A DNA stretch of 64,000 nt from Jonesiaceae bacterium BS-20 (GTDB lineage Bacteria > Actinomycetota > Actinomycetes > Actinomycetales > Cellulomonadaceae). Shown piece by piece: positions 27,070-36,139 of the stretch. The notes under the pieces are model-generated. The model saw only the letters and a list, made by a program, of their open reading frames with translations. It did no database searches and was not told the DNA's origin. The position numbers were made by a program, and so were the translations under genes. Position 1 is the first letter of the stretch; every line of letters begins with the position of its first letter. The stretch is from assembly GCA_039995105.1 (NCBI GenBank), contig CP146203.1:744001-808000 (forward strand), in the 5' to 3' direction.

Positions 27070-27200
27070 GGGCTAATGAATCAGTTCATGGTATCCCTAT
27101 CTGGAGTCATGCTGGGGGTAGAGGTGTTGGACGCTTTGACGCGTGGAAAGATTTCCTGTGAGGATCAAGAGATGCAGACTCAAACGCCCGTGATGACCCC

Positions 27201-27896
27201 ATGAGTTTTTTCTCTTTCCATCTAGCAAACGTGCCGCTAGTGACGGCAGCCGGTGCACTCCTCGTAGCCCCCAAGTCACCGGGGCTCTTGCACATTGAGG
27301 TCATGGCCAACATGGAATTGGGGGCGGCGGTGCTGTCCCTAAAGCGGATGCAGCTGCGCTGTATTGCCGTATTCGCCGAGTGGGAAAGTGAGGCGGCGCT
27401 GGAGACGTTTCTGGCCGCGCACCCGGTGGGGCGCAGACTCAACCTGGGCTGGCACGTGCGGCTTGCATTCTTGCGCCGCTGGGGGCAAGTCCAAGAGTTT
27501 GCTCACTTGCCCGAGATCGCGGGACGTTCCATTCCAAGTGAGCCCATCGTCGCGCTCACGATCGCTCGCATGCGGTTGCCGCAACTTCTCCGCTTCATCC
27601 ACTGGGGACGTCCGGTTGAACGCCAGGTATGAGACCATCCCGATGCCGTACTTGCGTTGGCAGCAATCCGCTTGCCTAGGACCGTGGCTACGTTTTCAAT
27701 CTGGACTTCTGCACGGGCGATGACGTCAATGGTTTTTGGGCGCGACCAAGGACAATCTTCCCAACACCACACGGCGGGGATGGCCGAGCGGGAACGACGA
27801 GACTTCCACCATGAATTCACTACGCTGCGGTTCCGGCCCCTGTCCGAACACGGAACCTGGGAAGGCCAGTCGAACCATATTCCGTGGTCGGTATGA
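27201..27896 (+). pseudogene. Spheroidene-monooxygenase (CrtA)-like gene interrupted by an in-frame TGA
   Basis: Codons from ATG 27201 run to a TGA at 27630-27632 and then continue in the same frame to 27896 (about 231 codons in all). Part one has MELGAAVLS and IAVFAEWESEAALETFL; part two has VATFSIWTSARAMTSMVFGR, RERRDFHHEFTTLRFRPLSEHGTWEG. Both halves fit one CrtA-like protein in which the HH...RFRP segment lies near the end, so the stop is inside a conserved domain. There is no frameshift; a single base change would restore it. The family occurs in many non-carotenoid actinobacteria as a haem monooxygenase-like protein of unknown substrate. It is probably inactive as it stands. Confidence 0.7.
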
Positions 27897-27976
27897 ACCG
27901 TGCCAACTGGCTCAGCAAGAACGCAAGGCCGATCCCGGAAGCGGTCAGGCATCGTCAGTCTTTGGCCTTCCCCTAG

Positions 27977-29188
27977 CTAGACCTTAACGGCGTACGGAAA
28001 ATCCGGTTCGCGGTCTTGGAAGCTCAAGATACTGTCATTTTGGATAATGCCGTCTTGGATCTCGATCGAGCGAGAAATAGTGAGATCGTTGGCCCACGCC
28101 GCTGGCCCTTCCATGACCGTACGAAGGAAAGGCAAAATCGCCTCGCTGATCTCCCACGTCGCGGAATTCCACAGGTAGGACGGGCTGTGGTCGACACCGT
28201 AGTAGTGCACACCTTGGCCGACCGTGAACATTGGCTCGTCAAAGGTTGTTGGCTTTGCCCATTCAAATCCCATACCTTCGTCGCAGGAGACATCGATGAT
28301 CAGACTCCCTGGCGTGAACGATTCGAGGTCTTCATTACGCAGGTAGGTCAGCGGGGCTGCCACGTTCTGAAAGGTGCAGTTCACAACAATGTTATGCGAC
28401 GCCAAGAACTCGGGGAGTAGAACCGTCCCGTCTGGAGTCTCGACTTCACTGAGGTGGACCGCGCCGTCATCGGTGTTGAGTTGGGTGATGTGTGCCGTAT
28501 GAATTGGCGAGCCCACCGCTGCCGCGCCGCGTTGGGTGAGCACCTGGATGTCGTACACGCCGTGCGCTTTGAGCGCGGTGACTGCGCCACGTGCCGTCGC
28601 CCCAAAACCAATGACCACCGCGCTCAGTCGGGGCCCGTAGTCACCGGTCAAGCCGACTAGGCGCATTGCATCTAGAACCGAACAGTAGCCCGCAAGCTCG
28701 TTGTTCTTGTGAAACACATGGAGGCTGAAGTCTCCCCGAGGACTCCAGTGATTCATCGCCTCGAACGCAACCAGGGTGAGCCGGTTGTCAATCGCGGTCT
28801 GCGTCATTTCGGTATTCTGGACACAGTGCGGCCACCCCCACAGCACACGGCCGGCGGGAATTTCCGCCGCATCTGTGACCTGGGGTTTGGGCAGAAGCAG
28901 GACGTCAGCCGACGCAATGACCTCGGCGCGTTCTGCGACCCGGCCTACTCGGGACTCGAGGTAACCCGGCTCCAATTCAAAGTCGGCGCCGTAACCGCGC
29001 TCAACAATCATGCGAGCACGTATGTCTGGGTCAATGCGGTCAAGGTGAAGCGGGTGGATGGCGAGCCAGCGCTCGTTTTCCATTGTGGAGTCTGCAAGTA
29101 GTCCGAGAGTGAGTAACTCTTTTTCCGGCGATCCTAGGTGCGGTGTCGCTGCGGAAGTAGCAAAAGAGGGTTGGGTAGAGTCGGACAT
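27977..29188 (-). CDS. Alanine dehydrogenase/PNT-family oxidoreductase, N5-(carboxyethyl)ornithine synthase-like
   Basis: A 403-residue protein with a two-domain arrangement. The N-terminal part has ENERWLAIHPLHLDRI and a VLWGWPHCVQNTEMTQ motif; the NAD(P)-binding part has SAVVIGFGATARGAVTALKAHG (residues ~195-215), and VHYYGVDHSPSYLWNSATWEIS lies near the end. The GWPHCVQ-type motif and the overall order resemble N5-(carboxyethyl)-L-ornithine synthase and related alanine-dehydrogenase-like enzymes. These make reductive carboxyethyl condensations of pyruvate with an amino acid. The substrate here is unknown. ATG start at 29188. It stands alone on the minus strand. Confidence 0.7.
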   Translation of the reverse strand: MSDSTQPSFATSAATPHLGSPEKELLTLGLLADSTMENERWLAIHPLHLDRIDPDIRARMIVERGYGADFELEPGYLESRVGRVAERAEVIASADVLLLPKPQVTDAAEIPAGRVLWGWPHCVQNTEMTQTAIDNRLTLVAFEAMNHWSPRGDFSLHVFHKNNELAGYCSVLDAMRLVGLTGDYGPRLSAVVIGFGATARGAVTALKAHGVYDIQVLTQRGAAAVGSPIHTAHITQLNTDDGAVHLSEVETPDGTVLLPEFLASHNIVVNCTFQNVAAPLTYLRNEDLESFTPGSLIIDVSCDEGMGFEWAKPTTFDEPMFTVGQGVHYYGVDHSPSYLWNSATWEISEAILPFLRTVMEGPAAWANDLTISRSIEIQDGIIQNDSILSFQDREPDFPYAVKV

Positions 29189-29325
29189 CTAGATCCCGTC
29201 GTTGGAGAACCAAAGTTGGCTCCTGCCTTGACTCTACGCTTGTCTGGGCTGGGACTCGGTTTGCTCAGCATGTTGCCCTGCGTTCCTGAAGACTTCAAGG
29301 CGCGTTGCAGCAGCGCTGAAACTTA

Positions 29326-29883
29326 CTAGCTACGGTTCTCTTTCAGGCGCCGGTTGGCACGGCTCAGGCTTATGCCACCGCCTATCCCCGCGCCGGTTCC
29401 CATCACCATGAAGACGATGCCAAGATAATTGGGGAAGGACCAGCCCGCCTCTGCAAGAGCCGGGATCTCATTGACCAGCAGCACCGCGGGACTGTCTCCA
29501 ACCCGGTACAGTACGGCTTGCCCAACAATTTGGTCTTTGGTGGGGAAGTCCTCCAGCCAGCCATAGGGGGTGCCCAGGTCCGGAAAGAACCGCGGATAGC
29601 GATTGGTTTCCATGACATGCTCGGTGCCGTCGGTTCCGGTGAAGACCAGTTTTGCGTGAGAGGTACTCAGTTCCCTGTCGTTGCCTCGTCCGATTGAAAC
29701 TTGGGCATCGGTGACAGCTCCGGAAAGCCCGGTTGCCTGCAAGTCGTGAGCCAGATTGGTATCGCTTGAGCCTATGCGGAACATATTGAAACCAAAGAGT
29801 AATAGCGCACCGGCAAAAATCAAGATAATGATCGACGCGCCTCGCATGGTGCGAGGCGGAACGGGTTGCGGGTAGGCGTTCAT
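29326..29883 (-). CDS. DUF3592-like membrane protein
   Basis: A 185-residue protein with TM segments at about residues 15-35 (SIIILIFAGALLLFGFNMF) and 150-172 (YLGIVFMVMGTGAGIGGGI), enclosing an extracytoplasmic domain of about 110 residues. Within it, DAQVSIGRGNDRELSTSHAKLVF and VGQAVLYRVGDSPAVLLV resemble DUF3592-type domains (short beta-rich). ATG 29883. The function is unknown. It is divergent from the following methyltransferase-like gene. Confidence 0.6.
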   Translation of the reverse strand: MNAYPQPVPPRTMRGASIIILIFAGALLLFGFNMFRIGSSDTNLAHDLQATGLSGAVTDAQVSIGRGNDRELSTSHAKLVFTGTDGTEHVMETNRYPRFFPDLGTPYGWLEDFPTKDQIVGQAVLYRVGDSPAVLLVNEIPALAEAGWSFPNYLGIVFMVMGTGAGIGGGISLSRANRRLKENRS

Positions 29884-29999
29884 AGTCTTAGCGTATTCCT
29901 CAGGACTACCTTGCCAGGACTACCTTGCAAAGTTCCGTCCCATTTTTTCAGGTCTTTCATCCGGGTCTCAGGATCCATGCATCAACCAAGGGAGTTGGC

Positions 30000-30467
30000 A
30001 TGCCAAATATTCCACCGGTCGTAGTTGCAGGGGCAGCGGGTCTGACCCAATTGGTGCTTGCCCGCGGGGCTCGGTCTGGAAAAAGTGCTTGGGCGCTGGG
30101 TGGGCTGGTGGCGGGGGCTGCCGCCACCCTTGCCGGCAGCGCGGTAACTACCTTCCAGCACGTTGGCACCACGGTTGATCCCATGGAGGTTGACCGCGCA
30201 AAGGCGCTTGTTGACCGCGGACCTTTTAGGTTTACCCGCAATCCCATGTATCTAGGAATCACGGGGGTTCTTTTGGGCCATGCAATAGCTCGTAGATCAG
30301 TTTTGGCCACGTTGCCCGTGGCGGGTTTTATGGCCGTCATGAGTGCCACCCAGATTCCGCGTGAGGAAGCGGCATTGACCGCCAAATTTGGCAGCGCTTA
30401 TACGGAATATTTACGCAGGGTTCCGCGCTGGTTAGGTCCCATTGGTGAGGCCAGCCATCGTCAATAA
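30000..30467 (+). CDS. Isoprenylcysteine carboxyl methyltransferase-like membrane methyltransferase
   Basis: A 155-residue protein from ATG 30000, chosen for its GGGAG site 6 bp upstream; the open frame extends further but without similarity. TM-like segments cover residues ~5-20, 27-50 and 88-115. The conserved C-terminal motif is visible: GPFRFTRNPMYLGITGVLLG, then EEAALTAKFGSAYTEYLRRVPRW, the SAM- and substrate-binding signature of the ICMT/PEMT (NnrU-like) superfamily. The substrate in bacteria is usually unknown. It stands 55 bp before a DUF4259 gene in the same orientation. Confidence 0.82.
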   Translation: MPNIPPVVVAGAAGLTQLVLARGARSGKSAWALGGLVAGAAATLAGSAVTTFQHVGTTVDPMEVDRAKALVDRGPFRFTRNPMYLGITGVLLGHAIARRSVLATLPVAGFMAVMSATQIPREEAALTAKFGSAYTEYLRRVPRWLGPIGEASHRQ

Positions 30468-30522
30468 TTAGCAAGCCCGCACACAACCACTTACTTTGGA
30501 CCTAACCTGACCGGGAGTAAAC

Positions 30523-30939
30523 ATGGGCACTTGGGATGCCACCCCTTTTGGGAATGACAATGCGGCAGATTTTGCCTTCGAGTTCGATGATGCTCACACG
30601 ATCGCTCAGATCGCCTCCGTCCTGGAGGCGGCTTTGGACACGGTGCTTGATGAACCGGGTGAGATTGAGGCCCCGGATGGGGAGATTGCGATTGCCGCTG
30701 CGGCGCTTGTTGTTGCGTGGGAATTTCCCGATGCCGCAGATGCGGGATACGCGCAGTCACTTGACCCGTGGCCGCGTGTGGCACGGCCGCTTCCGGAGCA
30801 CTTGTCGTTGAAAGCCGCGGAAGTGTTGGACCGCATGCAAGAGGCAGAAGAAAACGAGTTAGTCGAGCTGTGGCGCGAGACAGAATCATATTCCGAGTTC
30901 GTTGCGGAGCTAACTTCCTTACGTTCCTACTTTCCGTAG
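30523..30939 (+). CDS. DUF4259 family protein
   Basis: A 138-residue acidic protein that begins MGTWDATPFGNDNAADFAFE, the hallmark start of DUF4259, and ends with WRETESYSEFVAELTSLRSYF. The middle is helical and Ala/Glu-rich. Function is unknown; members are common as stand-alone small proteins in actinobacteria and elsewhere. The start is ATG 30523 with GGGAG about 7 bp upstream. It may be co-transcribed with the methyltransferase-like gene. Confidence 0.85.
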   Translation: MGTWDATPFGNDNAADFAFEFDDAHTIAQIASVLEAALDTVLDEPGEIEAPDGEIAIAAAALVVAWEFPDAADAGYAQSLDPWPRVARPLPEHLSLKAAEVLDRMQEAEENELVELWRETESYSEFVAELTSLRSYFP

Positions 30940-31067
30940 CCTTGCAAGGTGCCCCATACCTCGGGTATTCCCCAAGAACCGGCCCCCAAGGTCAGTAGGA
31001 GATATTTGGGCGCAAGGCAGGCGCAGACTTCCGCAACCACTGGGTGTTTCGCCCGTAGTATCTTGGT

Positions 31068-32153
31068 ATGGTAACTAACTCCCAGATTCAACGAGTCAGC
31101 CTAGGTCCCGTGAACAACGCGGTTGCAAACTTGTCGCCGGGTTACTTTGCCTTGGTGATGGCGACCGGGATTCTCTCGGTGGGATTTCATAACGTGGGGG
31201 CGGGGGTGCTCTCGGGGGCTTTGTTAGGAATCGCGTTGGTTGCCTACGTGACCCTGTGGGCTCTTTATATCTGGCGGGTTGTCCAGTTTCGCTCCCACGT
31301 ACTCAGAGACATGCGGGACCCGGAGAAAGTTTTTGCCTACTTCACCGTTGTTGCCGGAACCGATGTGCTTGCGGTTCGGCTACTCCAAGCGGACCTGCCC
31401 GGGTTGGCAATGCCGCTGGTATTTTTTGGAGCCATCTTATGGTTTGTCTTCGGTTACATCTTGCCGTGGCAGGTTTTGATGACCAGGGATGGCAAGCCTA
31501 TCTTGGCTCGTACTAATGGGACCTGGTTCATTTGGGCGGTAGCCAGTCAATCCCTGGCGATCGGGATGAGTCAGATTCAACCCTTCTTTAATGATGGTGC
31601 CCCGTGGGTGGGGCTTGTCGCGGTCCTGTCGTGGTCTGTTGGGGTGGCGTTATATGTGGGAGTAGCAATCCTGGTAACGCTGCGTATCATCCACTACGGC
31701 ATTACCGCCGCCCAATTTGAGCCGCCCTACTGGGTATCCATGGGAGGCCTAGCAATAGCGGTGGTTGCAGGAGCGAACATTGTCGATATGCAGTCCACCC
31801 CCATGGTTGATGCCACCCGGGTGCTTATAGCCGGAACCGTAGTGATCTTTTGGTGCTTCGCTGCTTGGCTGGTCCCCATGCTTATTGGTGCCGGGGTCTG
31901 GCGACACTGGGTGAGTAAAGTTCCACTGGCTTACACAGCGAGCCTCTGGTCAATAGTTTTTCCGCTGGGAATGTTTGCCGTGGCCTCAATTAGTTTGGGG
32001 AGGGTGGACAAACTTCCAATTGTCGAAGCGGTAGGTGACGTTGCCCTTGTTGGCGCCCTGCTGGCGTGGTTGTTGGTCTTGGTCGCCATGTTGAGCGGGA
32101 CCGGAAGGCTCATGCTCGCTCAATGGCGGGCATCGCGAAAAAAAGAAAACTAG
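31068..32153 (+). CDS. TDT-family transporter (TehA/SLAC1-like tellurite resistance or C4-dicarboxylate carrier)
   Basis: A 361-residue integral membrane protein with about ten TM segments and a short soluble start. The first TM begins LSPGYFALVMATGILSVG, the signature of the TDT family; later hydrophobic segments follow in the usual pattern, ending at a basic tail (WRASRKKEN). Members carry anions such as malate or chloride and some give tellurite resistance; the substrate here cannot be told. The length is normal for the family. ATG start at 31068. It is followed after 280 bp by the peptide transporter operon. Confidence 0.85.
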   Translation: MVTNSQIQRVSLGPVNNAVANLSPGYFALVMATGILSVGFHNVGAGVLSGALLGIALVAYVTLWALYIWRVVQFRSHVLRDMRDPEKVFAYFTVVAGTDVLAVRLLQADLPGLAMPLVFFGAILWFVFGYILPWQVLMTRDGKPILARTNGTWFIWAVASQSLAIGMSQIQPFFNDGAPWVGLVAVLSWSVGVALYVGVAILVTLRIIHYGITAAQFEPPYWVSMGGLAIAVVAGANIVDMQSTPMVDATRVLIAGTVVIFWCFAAWLVPMLIGAGVWRHWVSKVPLAYTASLWSIVFPLGMFAVASISLGRVDKLPIVEAVGDVALVGALLAWLLVLVAMLSGTGRLMLAQWRASRKKEN

Positions 32154-32435
32154 GACAGCTGAAAAACTTGATTGTTACGCCATGTTACGGCCCGTGGACG
32201 TTGATAATGGGCCGAAGTGTGAAATGAATATCAATATTTGAGAAATAAAGCAACTCAAGTCGAACTTATATCACTTCGGTAACGAAGTTTCCGCTCACTC
32301 CGAAAATTGCAACGGCAAGCGTTAAACGTGGGTACCGTTGTACCTAACACTATGGGAGCCACTGTGCCGTTTTGTTCAGAAGCTATGACAGGTTCTGCAA
32401 AAAAAGTTTCGGCACCTCCCATTCTTCAAGGAGGA

Positions 32436-34088
32436 ATGTTGAAGATCAACAAGCTCGTTGGGGCGGCCGCAGCCGTTCTGACCGCATCGCTTGTGCTGAC
32501 CGCTTGCGGTGCCAGCGACAAGCCAAAGGAAAGCGAAACACCATCGGCTTCCGAGGGTACCGACAAGCCATCAGGCTCGGGCGCGACCTTCCAGATTGCA
32601 TACAACGCTGACGGTGGCCACCAGGCATGGGTTGACGCTGTAACTAACAGCATCAAGAACACCCTTGAAATCGATGCTAGCGGCGCGCCATACCCAACCT
32701 TTGGTGACTTCCGTACGGAAATTACCGAAGAGAAGATCCAGACCGGTTTCCGCACCGGTTGGCAGGCTGACTACCCAAGCCTCTACAACTTCCTTGGCCC
32801 GCTGTACGGCACCGGAGCCGGTTCAAACGACGGTCGTTACTCATCCGAGGAATTTGACGCAGCGATCAACGCGGGTCTGCAGGCAACTGACCTTGCTTCC
32901 GCAAACGCTGAGTTTGACAAGGCACAAGAGGTACTCCTCAAGGATCTGCCAGCAATTCCACTGTGGTACGCCAACGTCAACGGTGGCTGGTCAAAGGATG
33001 TTGAGAACGTAGTCTTTGGCTGGAACTCCGTTCCGCTGTACTACGCAATCACCAAGGCGGATGGTTCAGCAGTCACCGCTAACGGAACCGAGCCAGCAAA
33101 CGGTCTGATTCCAACCATGACCAACGAGGTCGGTGGCGGACGCATCATGGACCTCGTCTTCACCGGTCTGGTGACGTACACCGCCGAGGGTGAAACTCAG
33201 AACGAGATCGCTGAGTCCATCACTTCGGAAGACAACGTAACCTGGACCATCAAGATCAAGGGTGACAAGAAGTTCACCAACGGTGAAGCCATCACCGCCA
33301 AGTCATTTGTTGATGCTTGGAACTGGGGTGCTGCGCTCAACAACAAGCAGCTCAACTCCTACTTCTTTGAGAACATCAAGGGCTTCTCATGGGATGAGAA
33401 CGTAGAGGCTATGGAAGGACTTGAGGTCGTTTCCGACACCGAGTTCAAGGTGACCCTGAACGGTCCACAGGCTGACTACCCGCTGAGTCTCGGCTACACC
33501 GCGTTTGTGCCACTGCCATCGGTTGCATACGACGACATGGCCGCCTTTGGTAAGGCTCCAATCGGTAACGGTCCATACACGATCGTTGACGGCTCATGGA
33601 AGAAGGACGTCTCAATCGACCTCGTTCCAAACGCTGACTACAACGGCAACCTCAAGGCCGCCAACTCCGGTATCAACTTTGTCTTCTACGACTCCTATGA
33701 CACCGCGTACAACGACCTGCTCTCAGACAACTTGGACGTCATTGACGGAATCCCTGACTCTGCATTCACCACCTACGAAGAGCAGCTCGAAGGCCGCGCA
33801 GTCAACCAGCCAGCCGCTATCTTCCAGTCCTTCACCATCCCAGAGCGTCTAGACCACTTTGGAATGGATGAAGAAGGCCAGCTGCGCCGTGCTGCAATTT
33901 CCATGTCGATTGACCGTGAACTGATCACGGAAAAGATCTTCGCAGGCACCCGTACCCCAGCTAAGGACTTCACTTCACCGGTTATCGCCGGTTGGAATGA
34001 CTCCCTTGCCGGTGTAGACGTGCTGTCCTACAACCCAGAAGAAGCTAAGAAGCTTTGGGCGCAGGCAAACGAAATCAGCCCTTGGTAA
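32436..34088 (+). CDS. Peptide ABC transporter substrate-binding lipoprotein, apparently circularly permuted
   Basis: About 550 residues with a lipoprotein signal (LTAC, Cys24). Residues 50-207 are what normally forms the C-terminal end of family 5 (DppA/OppA) binding proteins: FQIAYNADGGHQAW, SSNDG-like GAGSNDGRYSSEEFD, LPAIPLWY, then FGWNSVPLYYAITK. Residues 208-550 then give the normal N-terminal part: NGTEPANGLIPTMTNEVGGG, FTGLVTYTAEG, the conserved NGEAITAKSFVDAWNWG and LPSVAYDD, ending NPEEAKKLWAQANEISPW followed at once by TAA. In usual proteins the last phrase leads straight into FQIAYNADGG. AAGGAGG lies only 1 bp before the ATG and 4 bp before a TTG (32439), so the TTG may be the true start. 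It binds oligopeptides outside the membrane. Confidence 0.85.
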   Translation: MLKINKLVGAAAAVLTASLVLTACGASDKPKESETPSASEGTDKPSGSGATFQIAYNADGGHQAWVDAVTNSIKNTLEIDASGAPYPTFGDFRTEITEEKIQTGFRTGWQADYPSLYNFLGPLYGTGAGSNDGRYSSEEFDAAINAGLQATDLASANAEFDKAQEVLLKDLPAIPLWYANVNGGWSKDVENVVFGWNSVPLYYAITKADGSAVTANGTEPANGLIPTMTNEVGGGRIMDLVFTGLVTYTAEGETQNEIAESITSEDNVTWTIKIKGDKKFTNGEAITAKSFVDAWNWGAALNNKQLNSYFFENIKGFSWDENVEAMEGLEVVSDTEFKVTLNGPQADYPLSLGYTAFVPLPSVAYDDMAAFGKAPIGNGPYTIVDGSWKKDVSIDLVPNADYNGNLKAANSGINFVFYDSYDTAYNDLLSDNLDVIDGIPDSAFTTYEEQLEGRAVNQPAAIFQSFTIPERLDHFGMDEEGQLRRAAISMSIDRELITEKIFAGTRTPAKDFTSPVIAGWNDSLAGVDVLSYNPEEAKKLWAQANEISPW

Positions 34089-34128
34089 TCTGATCTATTT
34101 CCGTTTTCGGAACTAGTCACCAGTGGTT

Positions 34129-34172
34129 CTGACGAGGTGGAAAACTACTATGTTTTCCACCTCGTCAGTGTT
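34129..34172 (+). terminator. Strong hairpin between binding protein and first permease
   Basis: A perfect 16-base stem CTGACGAGGTGGAAAA / TTTTCCACCTCGTCAG with an 8-base loop, followed by TGTTTG. Placed inside the operon, it probably ends most transcripts or protects the 3' end of the binding-protein mRNA, so that the binding protein is made in excess over the permeases. Confidence 0.85.
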
Positions 34173-34257
34173 TGTATGGCGCGTGGTCTTAATATATGGA
34201 CCAACGTATGTAGGATAAGGCGATTGAACTTAACAATGACGAGGAAGGATTAAGCCG

Positions 34258-35184
34258 ATGCTCCGATATGTCGGGCGGCGAGTCCTGCAGATGATCCCCG
34301 TGTTCTTCGGGGCGACTCTGTTGATTTACGCAATGGTGTTTGGTCTGCCTGGAGACCCAATTCAGGCGATGGGTGGAGACCGTGGTCTATCGCCCGAGGT
34401 TGCCGCTCAAATTAGTGCGCAGTACAACCTGGATAAGCCTTTTTTCATTCAATATCTTTTATATATCAAAGGGATCTTGACGCTCGATTTCGGTATGACC
34501 TTCTCCGGTGAGCAGGTCATCGACGTTATCGCTCGAGCATTCCCAATCACCATCAGGCTCGCGCTCATGGCACTCGTACTTGAGGCCGTTTTTGGTGTTC
34601 TGTTTGGTTTCATCGCAGGAATGCGAAAGGGCGGGATCTTCGACGGCACCGTTCTCTTGGTCTCACTGCTCCTGATTGCCGTACCAACCTTCGTTGTTGG
34701 TTTTATCATGCAATTCTTTGTTGGAGTTAAGCTCGGTTGGCTGCCCACAACAGCGGGAGATGGGACGAGCCTCAAATCGCTTCTGATGCCAGCGATTGTG
34801 CTGGCTGCCGTCTCCTTTGCATACGTCTTGCGCCTTACCCGCACGGCGGTTGCAGAAAACGTAAGCGCGGACCACGTGCGTACTGCGACGGCGAAGGGCT
34901 TGCCGTATTCTCGCGTCACCGTGGTGCACATTTTGCGTAACTCGCTGATCCCGGTAATTACCTTCCTGGGGGCCGACCTTGGAGCGCTCATGGGTGGGGC
35001 AATCGTCACCGAGGGAATCTTTAATATCAGTGGTGTGGGTGGAACCCTATACCAAGCAATTATTAAGGGGGAACCCGCTACGGTTGTCTCCTTTGTGACA
35101 ATCCTGATTGTCGTCTACATCGTTGCCAACCTCCTTGTAGACATGCTGTACGCATTACTTGACCCAAGGATTCGATATGCCTGA
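34258..35184 (+). CDS. Peptide ABC transporter permease (DppB/OppB type)
   Basis: A 308-residue permease with six TM segments. It starts MLRYVGRRVLQMIPVFFGATLLIYAMVFG (usual DppB N-terminus) and has LPGDP and the EAA-loop region TATAKGLPYSRVTVVHILRNSLIPVITFLG (about 205-235), which contacts the ATPase. It ends LLVDMLYALLDPRIRYA, typical for the family. GAGGAAGG precedes ATG 34258 by about 9 bp. Its last 8 bp overlap the start of the second permease. It forms the membrane pore with that partner. Confidence 0.93.
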   Translation: MLRYVGRRVLQMIPVFFGATLLIYAMVFGLPGDPIQAMGGDRGLSPEVAAQISAQYNLDKPFFIQYLLYIKGILTLDFGMTFSGEQVIDVIARAFPITIRLALMALVLEAVFGVLFGFIAGMRKGGIFDGTVLLVSLLLIAVPTFVVGFIMQFFVGVKLGWLPTTAGDGTSLKSLLMPAIVLAAVSFAYVLRLTRTAVAENVSADHVRTATAKGLPYSRVTVVHILRNSLIPVITFLGADLGALMGGAIVTEGIFNISGVGGTLYQAIIKGEPATVVSFVTILIVVYIVANLLVDMLYALLDPRIRYA

Positions 35185-36139
35185 TAACAATAAGCCACGG
35201 GTCAAGTACCCCAAGCAAGAACACTTCGTTGCAGACGCCAGCAAGCTGGAAGAGCTCGTAGTCGACCGGATCGATGAAAATACTCTTTCCGCAAGCTTGT
35301 GGCAAGAAGCCTGGCGCAATCTGCGCCGGCGGGTCATGTTCTGGGTGGCCGCGGTCTTGATCCTCGCCGTCCTTGTCGTGGCATTCTTCCCATCGCTGTT
35401 TTCGAGCGTGGATCCTGCGTATTGCAGCCTGATCACCTCGCTTGATCCACCTACCGCAGGTCACCCATTTGGGTTTGACCGGCAGGGTTGCGACATTTAC
35501 GCACGCGTAATCTATGGCGCGCAAGCCTCGGTTTCGGTCGGGGTGGTGACAACACTGATCGTGGTGATCCTTGGTGGCACTATCGGTGCGCTTGCCGGGT
35601 TCTTTGGCGGGTTCTGGGATTCGCTGCTGTCACGTATCACCGACATCTTCTTCGCAATTCCACTGGTGCTCGCTGCGATCGTCGTTGGACAAGTATTCCG
35701 CTCCAATGCTGGTATCTGGGGAGTGGTAATGGTTCTGGGGGTCTTTGGATGGCCTCAGATCGCCCGTATCACCCGCGGTGCCGTCATCGGGGTCAAGAAC
35801 AATGACTTTGTAACGGCCGCTCGTGCTTTGGGTGCTAGCCGTTGGAACATCTTGTTCAAACACGTGCTCCCTAACGCAGCTGCCCCGATCATTGTGGTCG
35901 CAACGACCTCACTTGGCGTGTTTATCGTTGCCGAGGCCACCTTGTCCTTCCTTGGTATTGGGCTTCCGCAGGGCGTCCTATCCTGGGGACACGACATCGC
36001 CACGGCGCAGGTATCTCTGCGGACGAACCCAATGATCTTGTTCTACCCATCCATGGCGTTGGCCATCACGGTGCTTGGCTTTATTTTGCTCGGTGACGTA
36101 GTCCGTGATGCACTCGATCCAAAGGCGCGCAAACGATGA
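35177..36139 (+). CDS. Peptide ABC transporter permease (DppC/OppC type)
   Basis: A 320-residue protein from ATG 35177 (AAGGA 7 bp upstream). It has a ~45-residue cytoplasmic N-terminus, a first TM at VMFWVAAVLILAVLVVAFFP, then the DppC region HPFGFDRQGCDIYARVIYGAQASVSVG, and the EAA loop AARALGASRWNILFKHVLPNAAAPIIV. It ends LGDVVRDALDPKARKR. It pairs with DppB to form the channel. Its end overlaps the start of the fused ATPase gene by 4 bp, so the four-gene operon is tightly coupled after the hairpin. Confidence 0.93.
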   Translation: MPDNNKPRVKYPKQEHFVADASKLEELVVDRIDENTLSASLWQEAWRNLRRRVMFWVAAVLILAVLVVAFFPSLFSSVDPAYCSLITSLDPPTAGHPFGFDRQGCDIYARVIYGAQASVSVGVVTTLIVVILGGTIGALAGFFGGFWDSLLSRITDIFFAIPLVLAAIVVGQVFRSNAGIWGVVMVLGVFGWPQIARITRGAVIGVKNNDFVTAARALGASRWNILFKHVLPNAAAPIIVVATTSLGVFIVAEATLSFLGIGLPQGVLSWGHDIATAQVSLRTNPMILFYPSMALAITVLGFILLGDVVRDALDPKARKR

